Shown piece by piece: positions 1 through 5,545 of a stretch of DNA of 5,672 nucleotides (positions are counted from its first letter, which is position 1; every line of letters starts with the position of its first letter). Source of the DNA: an uncultured Desulfovibrionaceae bacterium (lineage in GTDB: Bacteria; Desulfobacterota; Desulfovibrionia; Desulfovibrionales; Desulfovibrionaceae). The stretch lies in contig CAMTOM010000110.1 in assembly GCA_947074125.1 (NCBI GenBank), positions 1 to 5,672 of the forward strand. The letters run 5' to 3'. Position numbers and translations under genes: made by a program. The notes under the pieces are model-generated. The model saw nothing but the letters and a program-made list of their open reading frames with translations, ran no database searches and was not told the origin of the DNA.

Positions 1-135
1 GATTCTTTCAGAGAGGAAACCCTCACCAAGCATGTCCGCAAGAAGATAATTATAGGCAGGAGCAGACAAAAATAACAAAAAAACAATCAGATGACGGGCA
101 ATATAGCATAAAAATCCACCGCAAACAAGTGCCAA
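1..135 (-). CDS. Possible partial membrane-protein N-terminus, runs off window start
   Basis: On the minus strand one frame is open from base 171 to base 1 (57 codons, preceded by TAA at 174-172). It translates to a strongly hydrophobic stretch with two possible membrane segments (around VLALVCGGFLCYIA and HLIVFLLFLSAPAY) followed by a more polar LADMLGEGFLSERI. There is no ATG before base 33. TTG at 135-133 is the only plausible early start, and no Shine-Dalgarno sequence precedes it. AT-rich spacer DNA easily yields hydrophobic translations, so this may be chance. A competing possibility is the C-terminal tail of a rightward gene, since bases 1-72 are open on the + strand and end at TAA 73-75. 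I do not recognise either product. Confidence 0.22.
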   Translation of the reverse strand, partial: MALVCGGFLCYIARHLIVFLLFLSAPAYNYLLADMLGEGFLSERI

Positions 136-175
136 AACAGAAGCCCAGTGTAGAAATATTTTTACGTAAATTTAC

Positions 176-202
176 TGGACAAGTTTCTTCGATAGGTATA
201 AG
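176..202 (+). promoter_or_regulatory. Weak sigma70-like promoter candidate for the M23 peptidase gene
   Basis: TGGACA at 176-181 (one mismatch to TTGACA) and TATAAG at 197-202 (one mismatch to TATAAT) are separated by 15 bases, shorter than the optimal 17. They lie 57-83 bases ahead of the ATG at 259. An 8-base palindrome, GTTCGAAC, at 202-209 abuts the -10 candidate and could be an operator half or chance. No better promoter was seen in this spacer. Confidence 0.25.
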
Positions 203-258
203 TTCGAACCTGTCAAGATGATAATTGACTCAAAATTAATAAGTTTGGACGGAAACTT

Positions 259-603
259 ATGAACAGAGTATTCTTAATCGCAGGCGTCTGCACGGCGCTC
301 CTCGGATCTTTTGGTTTGGCTGAACTGAAAAGCAAATATGTTTCTCAGGAAAGTCAGCTCATCAAAGATAAACTTCAGCCTGTCAACCTTGAGAGTGTTG
401 TGCTTTCTCCAAAGAAAGCTGCAACTCCCAAAGAAACTGTTGTCGAATATCCTTCGGCTGCGGTCTCTTCAGTCTCTCTTGCGCCACGCCAGGCTACTGT
501 TATCACACCTATTTCGCGTCCTGCCTCAGTCATGAACATGGCTCAGGGGATTCAGGAGTATAAACGTCCGGTTTCTGTTGTAACAGCAACACCCCGCGGC
601 TAG
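259..603 (+). CDS. N-terminal export/anchor segment of M23 peptidase, cut off by in-frame TAG
   Basis: This 114-codon frame starts at ATG 259 with a modest GGA Shine-Dalgarno at 251-253. Residues 1-20 look like a signal peptide or single membrane anchor: Arg3, then a hydrophobic run, FLIAGVCTALLGSFGLA. Residues 25-114 are low-complexity, rich in Pro, Ser, Val, Ala and Lys, as expected of a periplasmic linker. It ends at TAG 601-603, but the same frame stays open beyond that codon, through PPIARSQQSQ into the peptidase at 634, and on to the TAA at 1942-1944. I therefore read it as the front end of one 561-codon peptidase gene rather than an independent small secreted protein, though the latter cannot be excluded. 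The broken gene would be expected to give a nonfunctional exported tail unless the TAG is read through or is a sequencing error. Confidence 0.7.
   Translation: MNRVFLIAGVCTALLGSFGLAELKSKYVSQESQLIKDKLQPVNLESVVLSPKKAATPKETVVEYPSAAVSSVSLAPRQATVITPISRPASVMNMAQGIQEYKRPVSVVTATPRG
601..603 (+). other. In-frame amber (TAG) codon interrupting the peptidase frame
   Basis: TAG sits in frame with both the ATG at 259 and the ATG at 634 (375 bases apart, exactly 125 codons) and is the only stop in 561 codons. A single C-to-T change from CAG (Gln) would create it, and the residues just after it include several Gln codons. It lies in the centre of an 8-base palindrome, GGCTAGCC (598-605). Options are a real nonsense mutation, a base-call error, or suppression/readthrough. 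The sequence alone does not decide among them. Confidence 0.9.
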
Positions 604-633
604 CCTCCCATTGCGCGTTCACAGCAAAGCCAG

Positions 634-1944
634 ATGGCTGACGCTGCAGAAGATGAGATGCTCATCGAAAGCAAACCTCTGGAAATAGCTGGTTCAAACC
701 AGATCCTGAAGCAGAGATTCAATACCAAGGCCGCCAATAGCCTCGTGCTTGGCGAAAAAGAAAAGAATAAAGCCCTCAATCAGGATGTGATCGAAGGTAC
801 TGTCGCCAGAAAAGGGGAACGCATAGAAAAAGTTCTTTCGCGCGTTTCTGATGCTGATTCTGTCGCAGAATATACCGAAGCTGTTAAGAAGATTCATAAA
901 AATGCTTCCCTTAAAGCGGGTCAACCGTATAAAATTATTGTTGATAAGGCCTCTGGTCGTATCAAACGCTTTGAATATGATGTGAATGATTCACGCCGTA
1001 TGGTTGTGGAAGGTATTTACGAACCTCGCGGCAAATTTGAAAGCGTTTATTATGATGTACAGGTTGCTGTGGTAAGAGGTACTGTCAAAACGACCCTATT
1101 ACAGGCAATGGAAGAAGCTAAAGAAAAGCCACAGCTTCTCTGGAGCATGCAGGATATCTTCAAATCCGATATCAACTTTATCCGTGATATCCAGTATGGC
1201 GATTCCTTTGCCGTGCTCGTTGAAAAGAAATTCATGAACAATAAATTCAGAGGGTATGGACGCATTGTTGCTGCCAGTTTCGTGAATAAAGGAAAAAATC
1301 ACGAAGCCTATGTTTTTGTGAATGAATACGGAAAAGAATGTTATTATACTGGTAATGGCGACAATCTGAACCGCGCTTTTCTTCAGATGCCCCTCGCCTA
1401 CACACGTATTTCATCAGGATACACAGGCAACCGTCTGCACCCTGTTCTCAAAGTACGTCGTGCCCACTACGGTATTGACTATGCCGCTCCTTCCGGAACC
1501 CCTGTTAAAGCTATCGGAGCGGGTACTATCTCCTTCCGTGGTGTTGCTGGTGGTTATGGAAAGCAGGTTATTATCCGCCATGACAGGCAGCTTGAATCCA
1601 TGTATGGACATCTGCGCGGCTATGCCAAAAATATTCGCGTAGGCTTGCGGGTTGATCAGGGTACGGTTATTGGGTATGTTGGCCAGACTGGTCTTGCCAG
1701 CGGACCGCACCTTGATTTCCGTCTTCGTCAGAATGGCAAGTTCATCAATCCTTCTGACTTGGTGAACCCACGCAATGTGGCTCTGGCGAACGAACGTAAA
1801 ACTGCTTTCCGTAATAATGTCCGTCTTGCACAGGCTTTCATGGAAGGAAAAAGCCCTCTTTCTTCTGATACGGCTGGGATGTTCCTTCAAAAGAAGGATA
1901 TTGCCCGCCTGACTCTGAGAGGCAACCGGAGCAACAGTCTGTAA
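634..1944 (+). CDS. M23 family (MepM/Csd3-like) peptidoglycan endopeptidase, catalytic part
   Basis: This 436-codon section cuts peptide cross-links of peptidoglycan in the cell envelope, judged by family. Residues of this piece: about 50-125 resemble the OapA/LysM-like domain of Csd3/MepM proteins; about 130-250 the second Csd3-type domain (typical IFKSDINFIRDIQYGDSF); about 255-378 the M23/LytM domain. Visible zinc and catalytic residues are H278 and D282 (HYGID), H326 (YGHL) and H359 (GPHLDF). The second His of the usual HxH motif, normally a zinc ligand, is Asp361 here. The ATG at 634 lacks a Shine-Dalgarno sequence and any signal peptide, and the frame is continuous with 259-603 except for TAG 601. 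So 634 is probably not a native start; reinitiation after the TAG would give a cytoplasmic enzyme. The intact gene would span 259-1944. The rest of the frame shows no decay. Confidence 0.88.
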   Translation: MADAAEDEMLIESKPLEIAGSNQILKQRFNTKAANSLVLGEKEKNKALNQDVIEGTVARKGERIEKVLSRVSDADSVAEYTEAVKKIHKNASLKAGQPYKIIVDKASGRIKRFEYDVNDSRRMVVEGIYEPRGKFESVYYDVQVAVVRGTVKTTLLQAMEEAKEKPQLLWSMQDIFKSDINFIRDIQYGDSFAVLVEKKFMNNKFRGYGRIVAASFVNKGKNHEAYVFVNEYGKECYYTGNGDNLNRAFLQMPLAYTRISSGYTGNRLHPVLKVRRAHYGIDYAAPSGTPVKAIGAGTISFRGVAGGYGKQVIIRHDRQLESMYGHLRGYAKNIRVGLRVDQGTVIGYVGQTGLASGPHLDFRLRQNGKFINPSDLVNPRNVALANERKTAFRNNVRLAQAFMEGKSPLSSDTAGMFLQKKDIARLTLRGNRSNSL

Positions 1945-1965
1945 CAGACACGAGATGCTTTCTTC

Positions 1966-2001
1966 CCCCCGTGTTGGCTTCTGCCCCGCGGGGGTTTTTT
2001 T
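1966..2001 (+). terminator. Strong rho-independent terminator after the M23 peptidase gene
   Basis: CCCCCGTG (1966-1973) pairs with CGCGGGGG (1987-1994) as an 8-base-pair stem with one G-U pair. Inside the 13-base loop GGC (1976-1978) can pair with GCC (1983-1985). A run of seven T follows (1995-2001). It begins 22 bases after the TAA and separates the peptidase from ilvD, which therefore needs its own promoter or readthrough. Confidence 0.9.
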
Positions 2002-2006
2002 ATATC

Positions 2007-2030
2007 TCTAACAATATCTAACAGGATATT
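2007..2030 (+). promoter_or_regulatory. ilvD leader: ribosome binding site within a small inverted repeat
   Basis: AGGA at 2023-2026 lies 7 bases before the ATG at 2034 and is the ilvD ribosome binding site. It overlaps an inverted repeat, AATATC (2013-2018) and GATATT (2025-2030), with a 6-base loop. TCTAACA also occurs twice, at 2007-2013 and 2017-2023, one helical turn apart. The binding site is supported. A regulatory role for the repeats is only a suggestion, since six AT-rich base pairs make a weak hairpin. No clear -35/-10 pair was found between the preceding terminator and ilvD. Confidence 0.45.
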
Positions 2031-2033
2031 ATT

Positions 2034-3734
2034 ATGAAGAATGATACCGCATTTTCAGATATGGAACACAACAGTAAAAAAATGAAAAGTGGTTTGGAAA
2101 AGGCACCTCACCGCTCTCTTCTCTATGCTTTGGGTTTGACTGCTGAAGAAATCAACCGCCCTATGGTTGGCATTGTCAATGCTGCCAATGAAGTTGTTCC
2201 AGGGCATATCCATCTGCACCGATTGGCTGAGGCGGCGAAAGCCGGTGTGCGTATGGCTGGCGGTACTCCTCTGGAATTTCCTGCCATTGCGGTATGCGAT
2301 GGTATTGCCATGAATCATGAAGGTATGCGCTATTCGCTACCTTCACGGGAAATTATTGCTGATTCTATTGAAATCATGGCCAAGGCGCATGCTTTTGATG
2401 CGCTGGTTTTTATTCCCAACTGCGATAAATGTGTTCCAGGAATGCTCATGGCGATGATGCGCTTGAATATTCCTTCTGTTCTGGTGAGCGGTGGGCCTAT
2501 GATGCCTGGTACTGACGGCTCCAAGGGCAAGAGCGATCTGATCACTGTTTTTGAGGGTGTCGGGCGTGTCAAACGCGGTGACATGAGTGAAGAGGCTCTC
2601 GAAAATCTTGCTGAGAGTGCCTGTCCTGGCTGTGGCTCGTGCGCGGGCATGTTTACCGCCAATTCCATGAATTGCCTTGCTGAGACTATTGGTGTTGCAC
2701 TGCCTGGCAATGGCACCATTCCTGCCAATGGTGCAGCGCGTATCCGCCTGGCAAAGAAGGCTGGCATGCAGGTTATGGAGATGTTGCGCAAATCTATCCG
2801 CCCGCTGGATATTGTAACCGAGCATTCTGTGAGCAATGCTGTGGCTGTTGATATGGCGCTTGGCTGCTCTACCAATACCGTCTTGCATTTGCCCGCTATT
2901 TTTGCTGAGGCTGGTCTCAATCTTTCACTGGAAATTTTTGATACGGTCAGCCGCAAAACCCCCAATCTCTGTAAGCTTTCTCCAGCAGGTAAGGATCATA
3001 TGTACGATCTTCACAGGGCTGGTGGTATTCCTGCGGTCATGGCAGAACTGTCACGCATGGGGCTTATTCATGCAGAAAGCATGACGGTGACGGGAAAGAG
3101 CGTTGGGGAAAATTTGCGTGATTTGGATGCGCGTATTCTTGATTCTGAAGTGATCCATCCTTTGGATACGCCCTACTCTGCTCAGGGGGGCATAGCTATT
3201 TTGCGTGGCAGTCTTGCCCCTGATGGTGCTGTGGTCAAGCAGTCTGCGGTTGCCCCTGAGATGATGTGCCGCGAAGTCATAGCGCGGGTTTATGAGTCTG
3301 AAGAAGACGCCATGCAAGCCATTTTGCGTGGTGATATCAAAGCGGGTGATGCGGTAGTCATTCGCTATGAAGGGCCACGTGGCGGGCCTGGTATGCGTGA
3401 AATGCTCTCACCTACTGCTGCCATTACGGGCATGGGTTTGGGCAGGGATGTGGCCTTGTTGACTGACGGACGCTTTTCTGGTGGCACCAATGGTGCTGCC
3501 ATAGGACATATTTCTCCTGAGGCTGCTGACGGCGGTCCTATAGGCCTTGTGCGTGACGGAGACAAAATTCTGATTGATATTCCGAATCGCAAACTGGATG
3601 TTCTGGTAGAGCCAGCAGAGCTTGAAAAACGGCGTTCTGCTGCTGTGAAGACGAAAGAAATACAATCTCCTTTCCTTTCACGCTATGCCAGACTTGTCAG
3701 TTCCGCTGCCACTGGCGCACGATATAAAAAGTAA
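2034..3734 (+). CDS. ilvD: Dihydroxy-acid dehydratase
   Basis: The enzyme dehydrates 2,3-dihydroxy-isovalerate and 2,3-dihydroxy-3-methylvalerate to the 2-oxo acids leading to valine, leucine and isoleucine (also pantothenate), in the cytoplasm, using an iron-sulfur cluster and Mg2+. The full length, 566 residues, fits the family. Landmarks: CDGIAMNHEGM from C88 (D89 likely Mg ligand); NCDK with C130 as cluster ligand, D131 for Mg and K132, the lysine that is carbamylated in solved homologues; GCGSCAGMFTANSMN with C203 as cluster ligand; and GRFSGGTNGAAIGH with S482 as likely catalytic base. Where [2Fe-2S] members carry a third cysteine (PCN motif), this protein reads VPGHIHL, as in E. coli IlvD, suggesting the oxygen-sensitive [4Fe-4S] type. 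ATG 2034 is chosen because AGGA precedes it; the ATG at 2064 would trim ten residues to a more usual N-terminus but has no ribosome binding site. Confidence 0.97.
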   Translation: MKNDTAFSDMEHNSKKMKSGLEKAPHRSLLYALGLTAEEINRPMVGIVNAANEVVPGHIHLHRLAEAAKAGVRMAGGTPLEFPAIAVCDGIAMNHEGMRYSLPSREIIADSIEIMAKAHAFDALVFIPNCDKCVPGMLMAMMRLNIPSVLVSGGPMMPGTDGSKGKSDLITVFEGVGRVKRGDMSEEALENLAESACPGCGSCAGMFTANSMNCLAETIGVALPGNGTIPANGAARIRLAKKAGMQVMEMLRKSIRPLDIVTEHSVSNAVAVDMALGCSTNTVLHLPAIFAEAGLNLSLEIFDTVSRKTPNLCKLSPAGKDHMYDLHRAGGIPAVMAELSRMGLIHAESMTVTGKSVGENLRDLDARILDSEVIHPLDTPYSAQGGIAILRGSLAPDGAVVKQSAVAPEMMCREVIARVYESEEDAMQAILRGDIKAGDAVVIRYEGPRGGPGMREMLSPTAAITGMGLGRDVALLTDGRFSGGTNGAAIGHISPEAADGGPIGLVRDGDKILIDIPNRKLDVLVEPAELEKRRSAAVKTKEIQSPFLSRYARLVSSAATGARYKK

Positions 3735-3766
3735 CCGGAAGCGCGGGTTTCTGGGAGGATCGCCAA

Positions 3767-3791
3767 AAATAAATGACAATAGTATTTATTT
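3767..3791. repeat. AT-rich perfect inverted repeat upstream of the GAF gene
   Basis: AAATAAAT (3767-3774) and ATTTATTT (3784-3791) are perfect 8-base inverted arms around a 9-base centre, in the 110-base spacer between ilvD and the GAF gene. There is no T-run or GC stem, so it is not a terminator. It could be an operator for a dimeric regulator acting on GAF-gap, but it does not match any regulator consensus I know well. Elsewhere in the spacer only the GAF ribosome binding site, AGGAG at 3834-3838, is evident. Confidence 0.5.
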
Positions 3792-3844
3792 GTTTGGTGT
3801 GTCTGTCTTTAGTTGGAAAGAACCCCTAGATACAGGAGTGTGCC

Positions 3845-4399
3845 ATGGCACAGGATTATTTTCGTTCATTACGTGATGTGATGCTGGTTATCGCTTCAAG
3901 CCTTGAGCCAAAAGAAGTATTGCACAAAATTACAGAGGAAGTTGCCAAAACAATGGATTGCAAGGCAAGTACCATCCGCATGCTGGATCGTACAGGGCGT
4001 TTTCTTTTGCCCAGCGCTGCCTATGGTCTGTCGGCAACCTATATGCGCAAGGGACCTGTAGAAATAAAGCGCAGTGGTATGGATGCCGAGGTCTTGTCGG
4101 GCAAATTGATTCACCTGAAAGATGCTGCTGCTGACGGACGCTTCCAATATCCTGACTCTGCAAAATCTGAAGGACTGGTATCTGTGCTTTCTGCGCCTCT
4201 TATGGTTGATGGGAAAGCTATTGGTCTTATTCGTGTCTATTCTGCTGTTGCCAAAGATTTTAGCGAAGACGAGCACGCTTTTTTGGAGGCAGTGGCGGCT
4301 ATTTCTGCTGTGTCCATTGAAAATGCCCGCCTTCATGAAGCGCTGCGCAATAATTATGAGCGGATGAGCAAGCATGCCTATCAGATTTTTGAAGATTAA
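3845..4399 (+). CDS. Stand-alone GAF domain protein
   Basis: This 184-residue soluble protein has one GAF fold, about residues 8-160. Supporting features are an N-terminal helix with LEPKEVLHKITEEVAKTMDC, then the strand region ASTIRMLDRTGRFLL, a central DGRFQYPDSAKSEGLVSVL section, the typical APLMVDGKAIGLIRVYS strand pair, FSEDEHAFLEAVAAISAVSI and a C-terminal helix (145-180) that may dimerise. There is no kinase, cyclase, HD or helix-turn-helix output. With a single cysteine (C39) it lacks the cysteine set of GAF-type free methionine sulfoxide reductases. GAF domains bind small ligands or sense redox state; the ligand here cannot be told. ATG 3845 has AGGAG 6 bases upstream. It ends 12 bases before gap, so the two are probably co-transcribed, and I recall a similar GAF-gap pairing in Desulfovibrio, unverified. 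A role in tuning GAPDH or central carbon flux is inference. Confidence 0.88.
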   Translation: MAQDYFRSLRDVMLVIASSLEPKEVLHKITEEVAKTMDCKASTIRMLDRTGRFLLPSAAYGLSATYMRKGPVEIKRSGMDAEVLSGKLIHLKDAAADGRFQYPDSAKSEGLVSVLSAPLMVDGKAIGLIRVYSAVAKDFSEDEHAFLEAVAAISAVSIENARLHEALRNNYERMSKHAYQIFED

Positions 4400-4400
4400 T

Positions 4401-4405
4401 GGGGA
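4401..4405 (+). promoter_or_regulatory. gap: Ribosome binding site that sets the gap start
   Basis: GGGGA at 4401-4405 directly abuts an ATG at 4406, too close to serve it, but lies 6 bases before the ATG at 4412. The later ATG also gives the family-typical MKKVRIAINGFGRIG start, so gap is called from 4412, two codons shorter than the longest frame. Confidence 0.75.
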
Positions 4406-4411
4406 ATGGAT

Positions 4412-5428
4412 ATGAAAAAAGTCAGAATTGCCATCAATGGTTTTGGACGTATCGGACGTCAGGTTTTTCGCGCTTTGCACCAAAGTTTTCGCGACAAGGT
4501 TGAAATCGTCGCTATCAATGATCTTTTTGATGCAGAAACCAATTTCCACTTGCTGGAATATGATTCTGTGTATGGGCGTGCTTTTCTTGATGCCAAGGTT
4601 TCCGGCACAGAAGTAACTGTCGGGGACTGGCGCATTCACTGCTTTGCCGAGCGTGATCCGCAGATGCTTGCCTGGGGTGCGTATGATGCTGATATTGTTG
4701 TGGAATCCACAGGTATCTTCCGCAAAGCCACACAGGCTCAGGTGCATATCGATAATGGCGCAAAAAAGGTTATCATTACCGCGCCGGCAAAAGAAGAAGA
4801 TCTGACCATTGTCATGGGTGTTAATGAGCATGAATATGATCCGCAAAAGCATCATATTGTTTCCAATGCTTCCTGTACCACCAACTGCCTTGCTCCTGTC
4901 GCTTTGGTGATACAGAATGCTTTTGGTATTGCTCAAGGTACCATGACGACCATTCACGCCTATACCAATGACCAGCGTATTTTGGATATGGCTCATAAAG
5001 ATTTGCGCCGTGCCCGTGCGGCGGCATGCAGCATTATTCCCACATCTACCGGTGCTGCCCAGGCAGTCGCAAAGGTTATTCCCGCACTGAAAGGCAAGTT
5101 TACGGGCTATTCTTTGCGTGTTCCGACGCCTACCGTTTCTGTTGTGGATTTTACTGCCATTTTGGAAAAACCCACTGATACAGAAACCTTGCGGGCTGCA
5201 TTGAAGCAGGCTTCAGACAATGCTCTCAAGGGCATTCTTGAATACAGTGACAAGCCGCTGGTATCCATGGATTTCAAGGGTAATCCTCATTCCTCCATTC
5301 TGGAGGCAGAATACACCACCGTGCAGGACGGTACGCTTGCCAAGGTTGTGAGCTGGTATGACAATGAGTGGGGTTATTCACATCGTGTTTGTGATCTTAT
5401 CTGCCTGATGCAGGAAAAGGGTCTGTAG
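4412..5428 (+). CDS. gap: Glyceraldehyde-3-phosphate dehydrogenase, type I
   Basis: This cytoplasmic glycolytic/gluconeogenic enzyme converts glyceraldehyde 3-phosphate, phosphate and NAD(P)+ to 1,3-bisphosphoglycerate; it works as a tetramer in the family. The 338 residues are full length. Landmarks: Rossmann motif INGFGRIGRQVFR (8-20); AINDL with D37, the acidic residue that favours NAD; AERDP (79-83); STGIF (99-103); catalytic C155 in SNASCTTNCLAP and H182 in TTIHAYTNDQ; DLRRARAA (197-204); phosphate-binding STGAAQAV; and C-terminal SWYDNEWGYSHRV. Residues 193-194 are Met-Ala, where classical NAD enzymes have Leu-Pro (positions 187-188 in B. stearothermophilus numbering); changes there influence NADP use, so cofactor choice is not fully certain. 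It is probably coupled to the GAF gene 12 bases upstream. The stop is TAG at 5426, with an in-frame TAA six codons further on. Confidence 0.97.
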   Translation: MKKVRIAINGFGRIGRQVFRALHQSFRDKVEIVAINDLFDAETNFHLLEYDSVYGRAFLDAKVSGTEVTVGDWRIHCFAERDPQMLAWGAYDADIVVESTGIFRKATQAQVHIDNGAKKVIITAPAKEEDLTIVMGVNEHEYDPQKHHIVSNASCTTNCLAPVALVIQNAFGIAQGTMTTIHAYTNDQRILDMAHKDLRRARAAACSIIPTSTGAAQAVAKVIPALKGKFTGYSLRVPTPTVSVVDFTAILEKPTDTETLRAALKQASDNALKGILEYSDKPLVSMDFKGNPHSSILEAEYTTVQDGTLAKVVSWYDNEWGYSHRVCDLICLMQEKGL

Positions 5429-5436
5429 TCGAGCAT

Positions 5437-5455
5437 GGGAGCCTAACGCGCTCCC
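5437..5455 (+). terminator. GC-rich hairpin just after gap, weak terminator or processing stem
   Basis: GGGAGC (5437-5442) pairs with GCTCCC (5450-5455) around a 7-base loop, 8 bases after the gap stop. It is followed by C-rich DNA, and the first T-run (5472-5476) lies 16 bases further on, so it is a poor terminator alone. It may instead protect the gap mRNA 3' end or pause polymerase ahead of the main terminator. Confidence 0.45.
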
Positions 5456-5477
5456 CCGCCCGCTCAAGGCTCTTTTT

Positions 5478-5526
5478 GCCCGCTCTCTGGTAGATACTAT
5501 CAGAGGCGGGCTTTTTATTTTTTTTT
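5478..5526 (+). terminator. Very strong rho-independent terminator closing the gap unit
   Basis: GCCCGC (5478-5483) pairs with GCGGGC (5506-5511); after a bulged T at 5484, CTCTG (5485-5489) pairs with CAGAG (5501-5505); a G-U pair and three more pairs then close an ATA loop (5494-5496). That is about 15 pairs in all. TTTTTATTTTTTTTT follows at 5512-5526. The 8-base word GCCCGCTC at the stem base also occurs 20 bases upstream (5458-5465), so the 3' arm could pair with an alternative 5' arm. Confidence 0.93.
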
Positions 5527-5545
5527 GACCAACGAGGATGGCATA

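Noticed and set aside
196..216. tRNA T-arm-like TTCGAAC in the first spacer
   Set aside because: The flanking bases do not form a T stem on either strand, and no acceptor or anticodon arm is present.
225..230. TTGACT as a -35 box for the peptidase gene
   Set aside because: At 16-18 bases downstream there is no -10-like hexamer, only the GC-containing ribosome binding region.
1414..1890. 158-codon minus-strand frame inside the M23 domain
   Set aside because: It is a shadow of the conserved peptidase frame with no recognisable domain.
2330..2965. 211-codon minus-strand frame inside ilvD
   Set aside because: It lies wholly within the conserved ilvD coding region and gives a low-quality translation with no motif or ribosome binding site.
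3735..3757. Possible terminator after ilvD (CCGGAA against TTCTGG)
   Set aside because: The six-pair stem includes a wobble pair and has no T-run after it, so intrinsic termination is not supported.
3685..3876. 63-codon + strand frame spanning the ilvD end and GAF start
   Set aside because: It overlaps both genes out of frame and has no ribosome binding site; the bridging translation has no protein-like pattern.
3896..4996. Long 366-codon open frame on the minus strand across the GAF gene and gap
   Set aside because: It overlaps two well-supported + strand genes with recognisable domains. Its translation is rich in His, Ile and Asn with no family pattern, typical of an antisense shadow.
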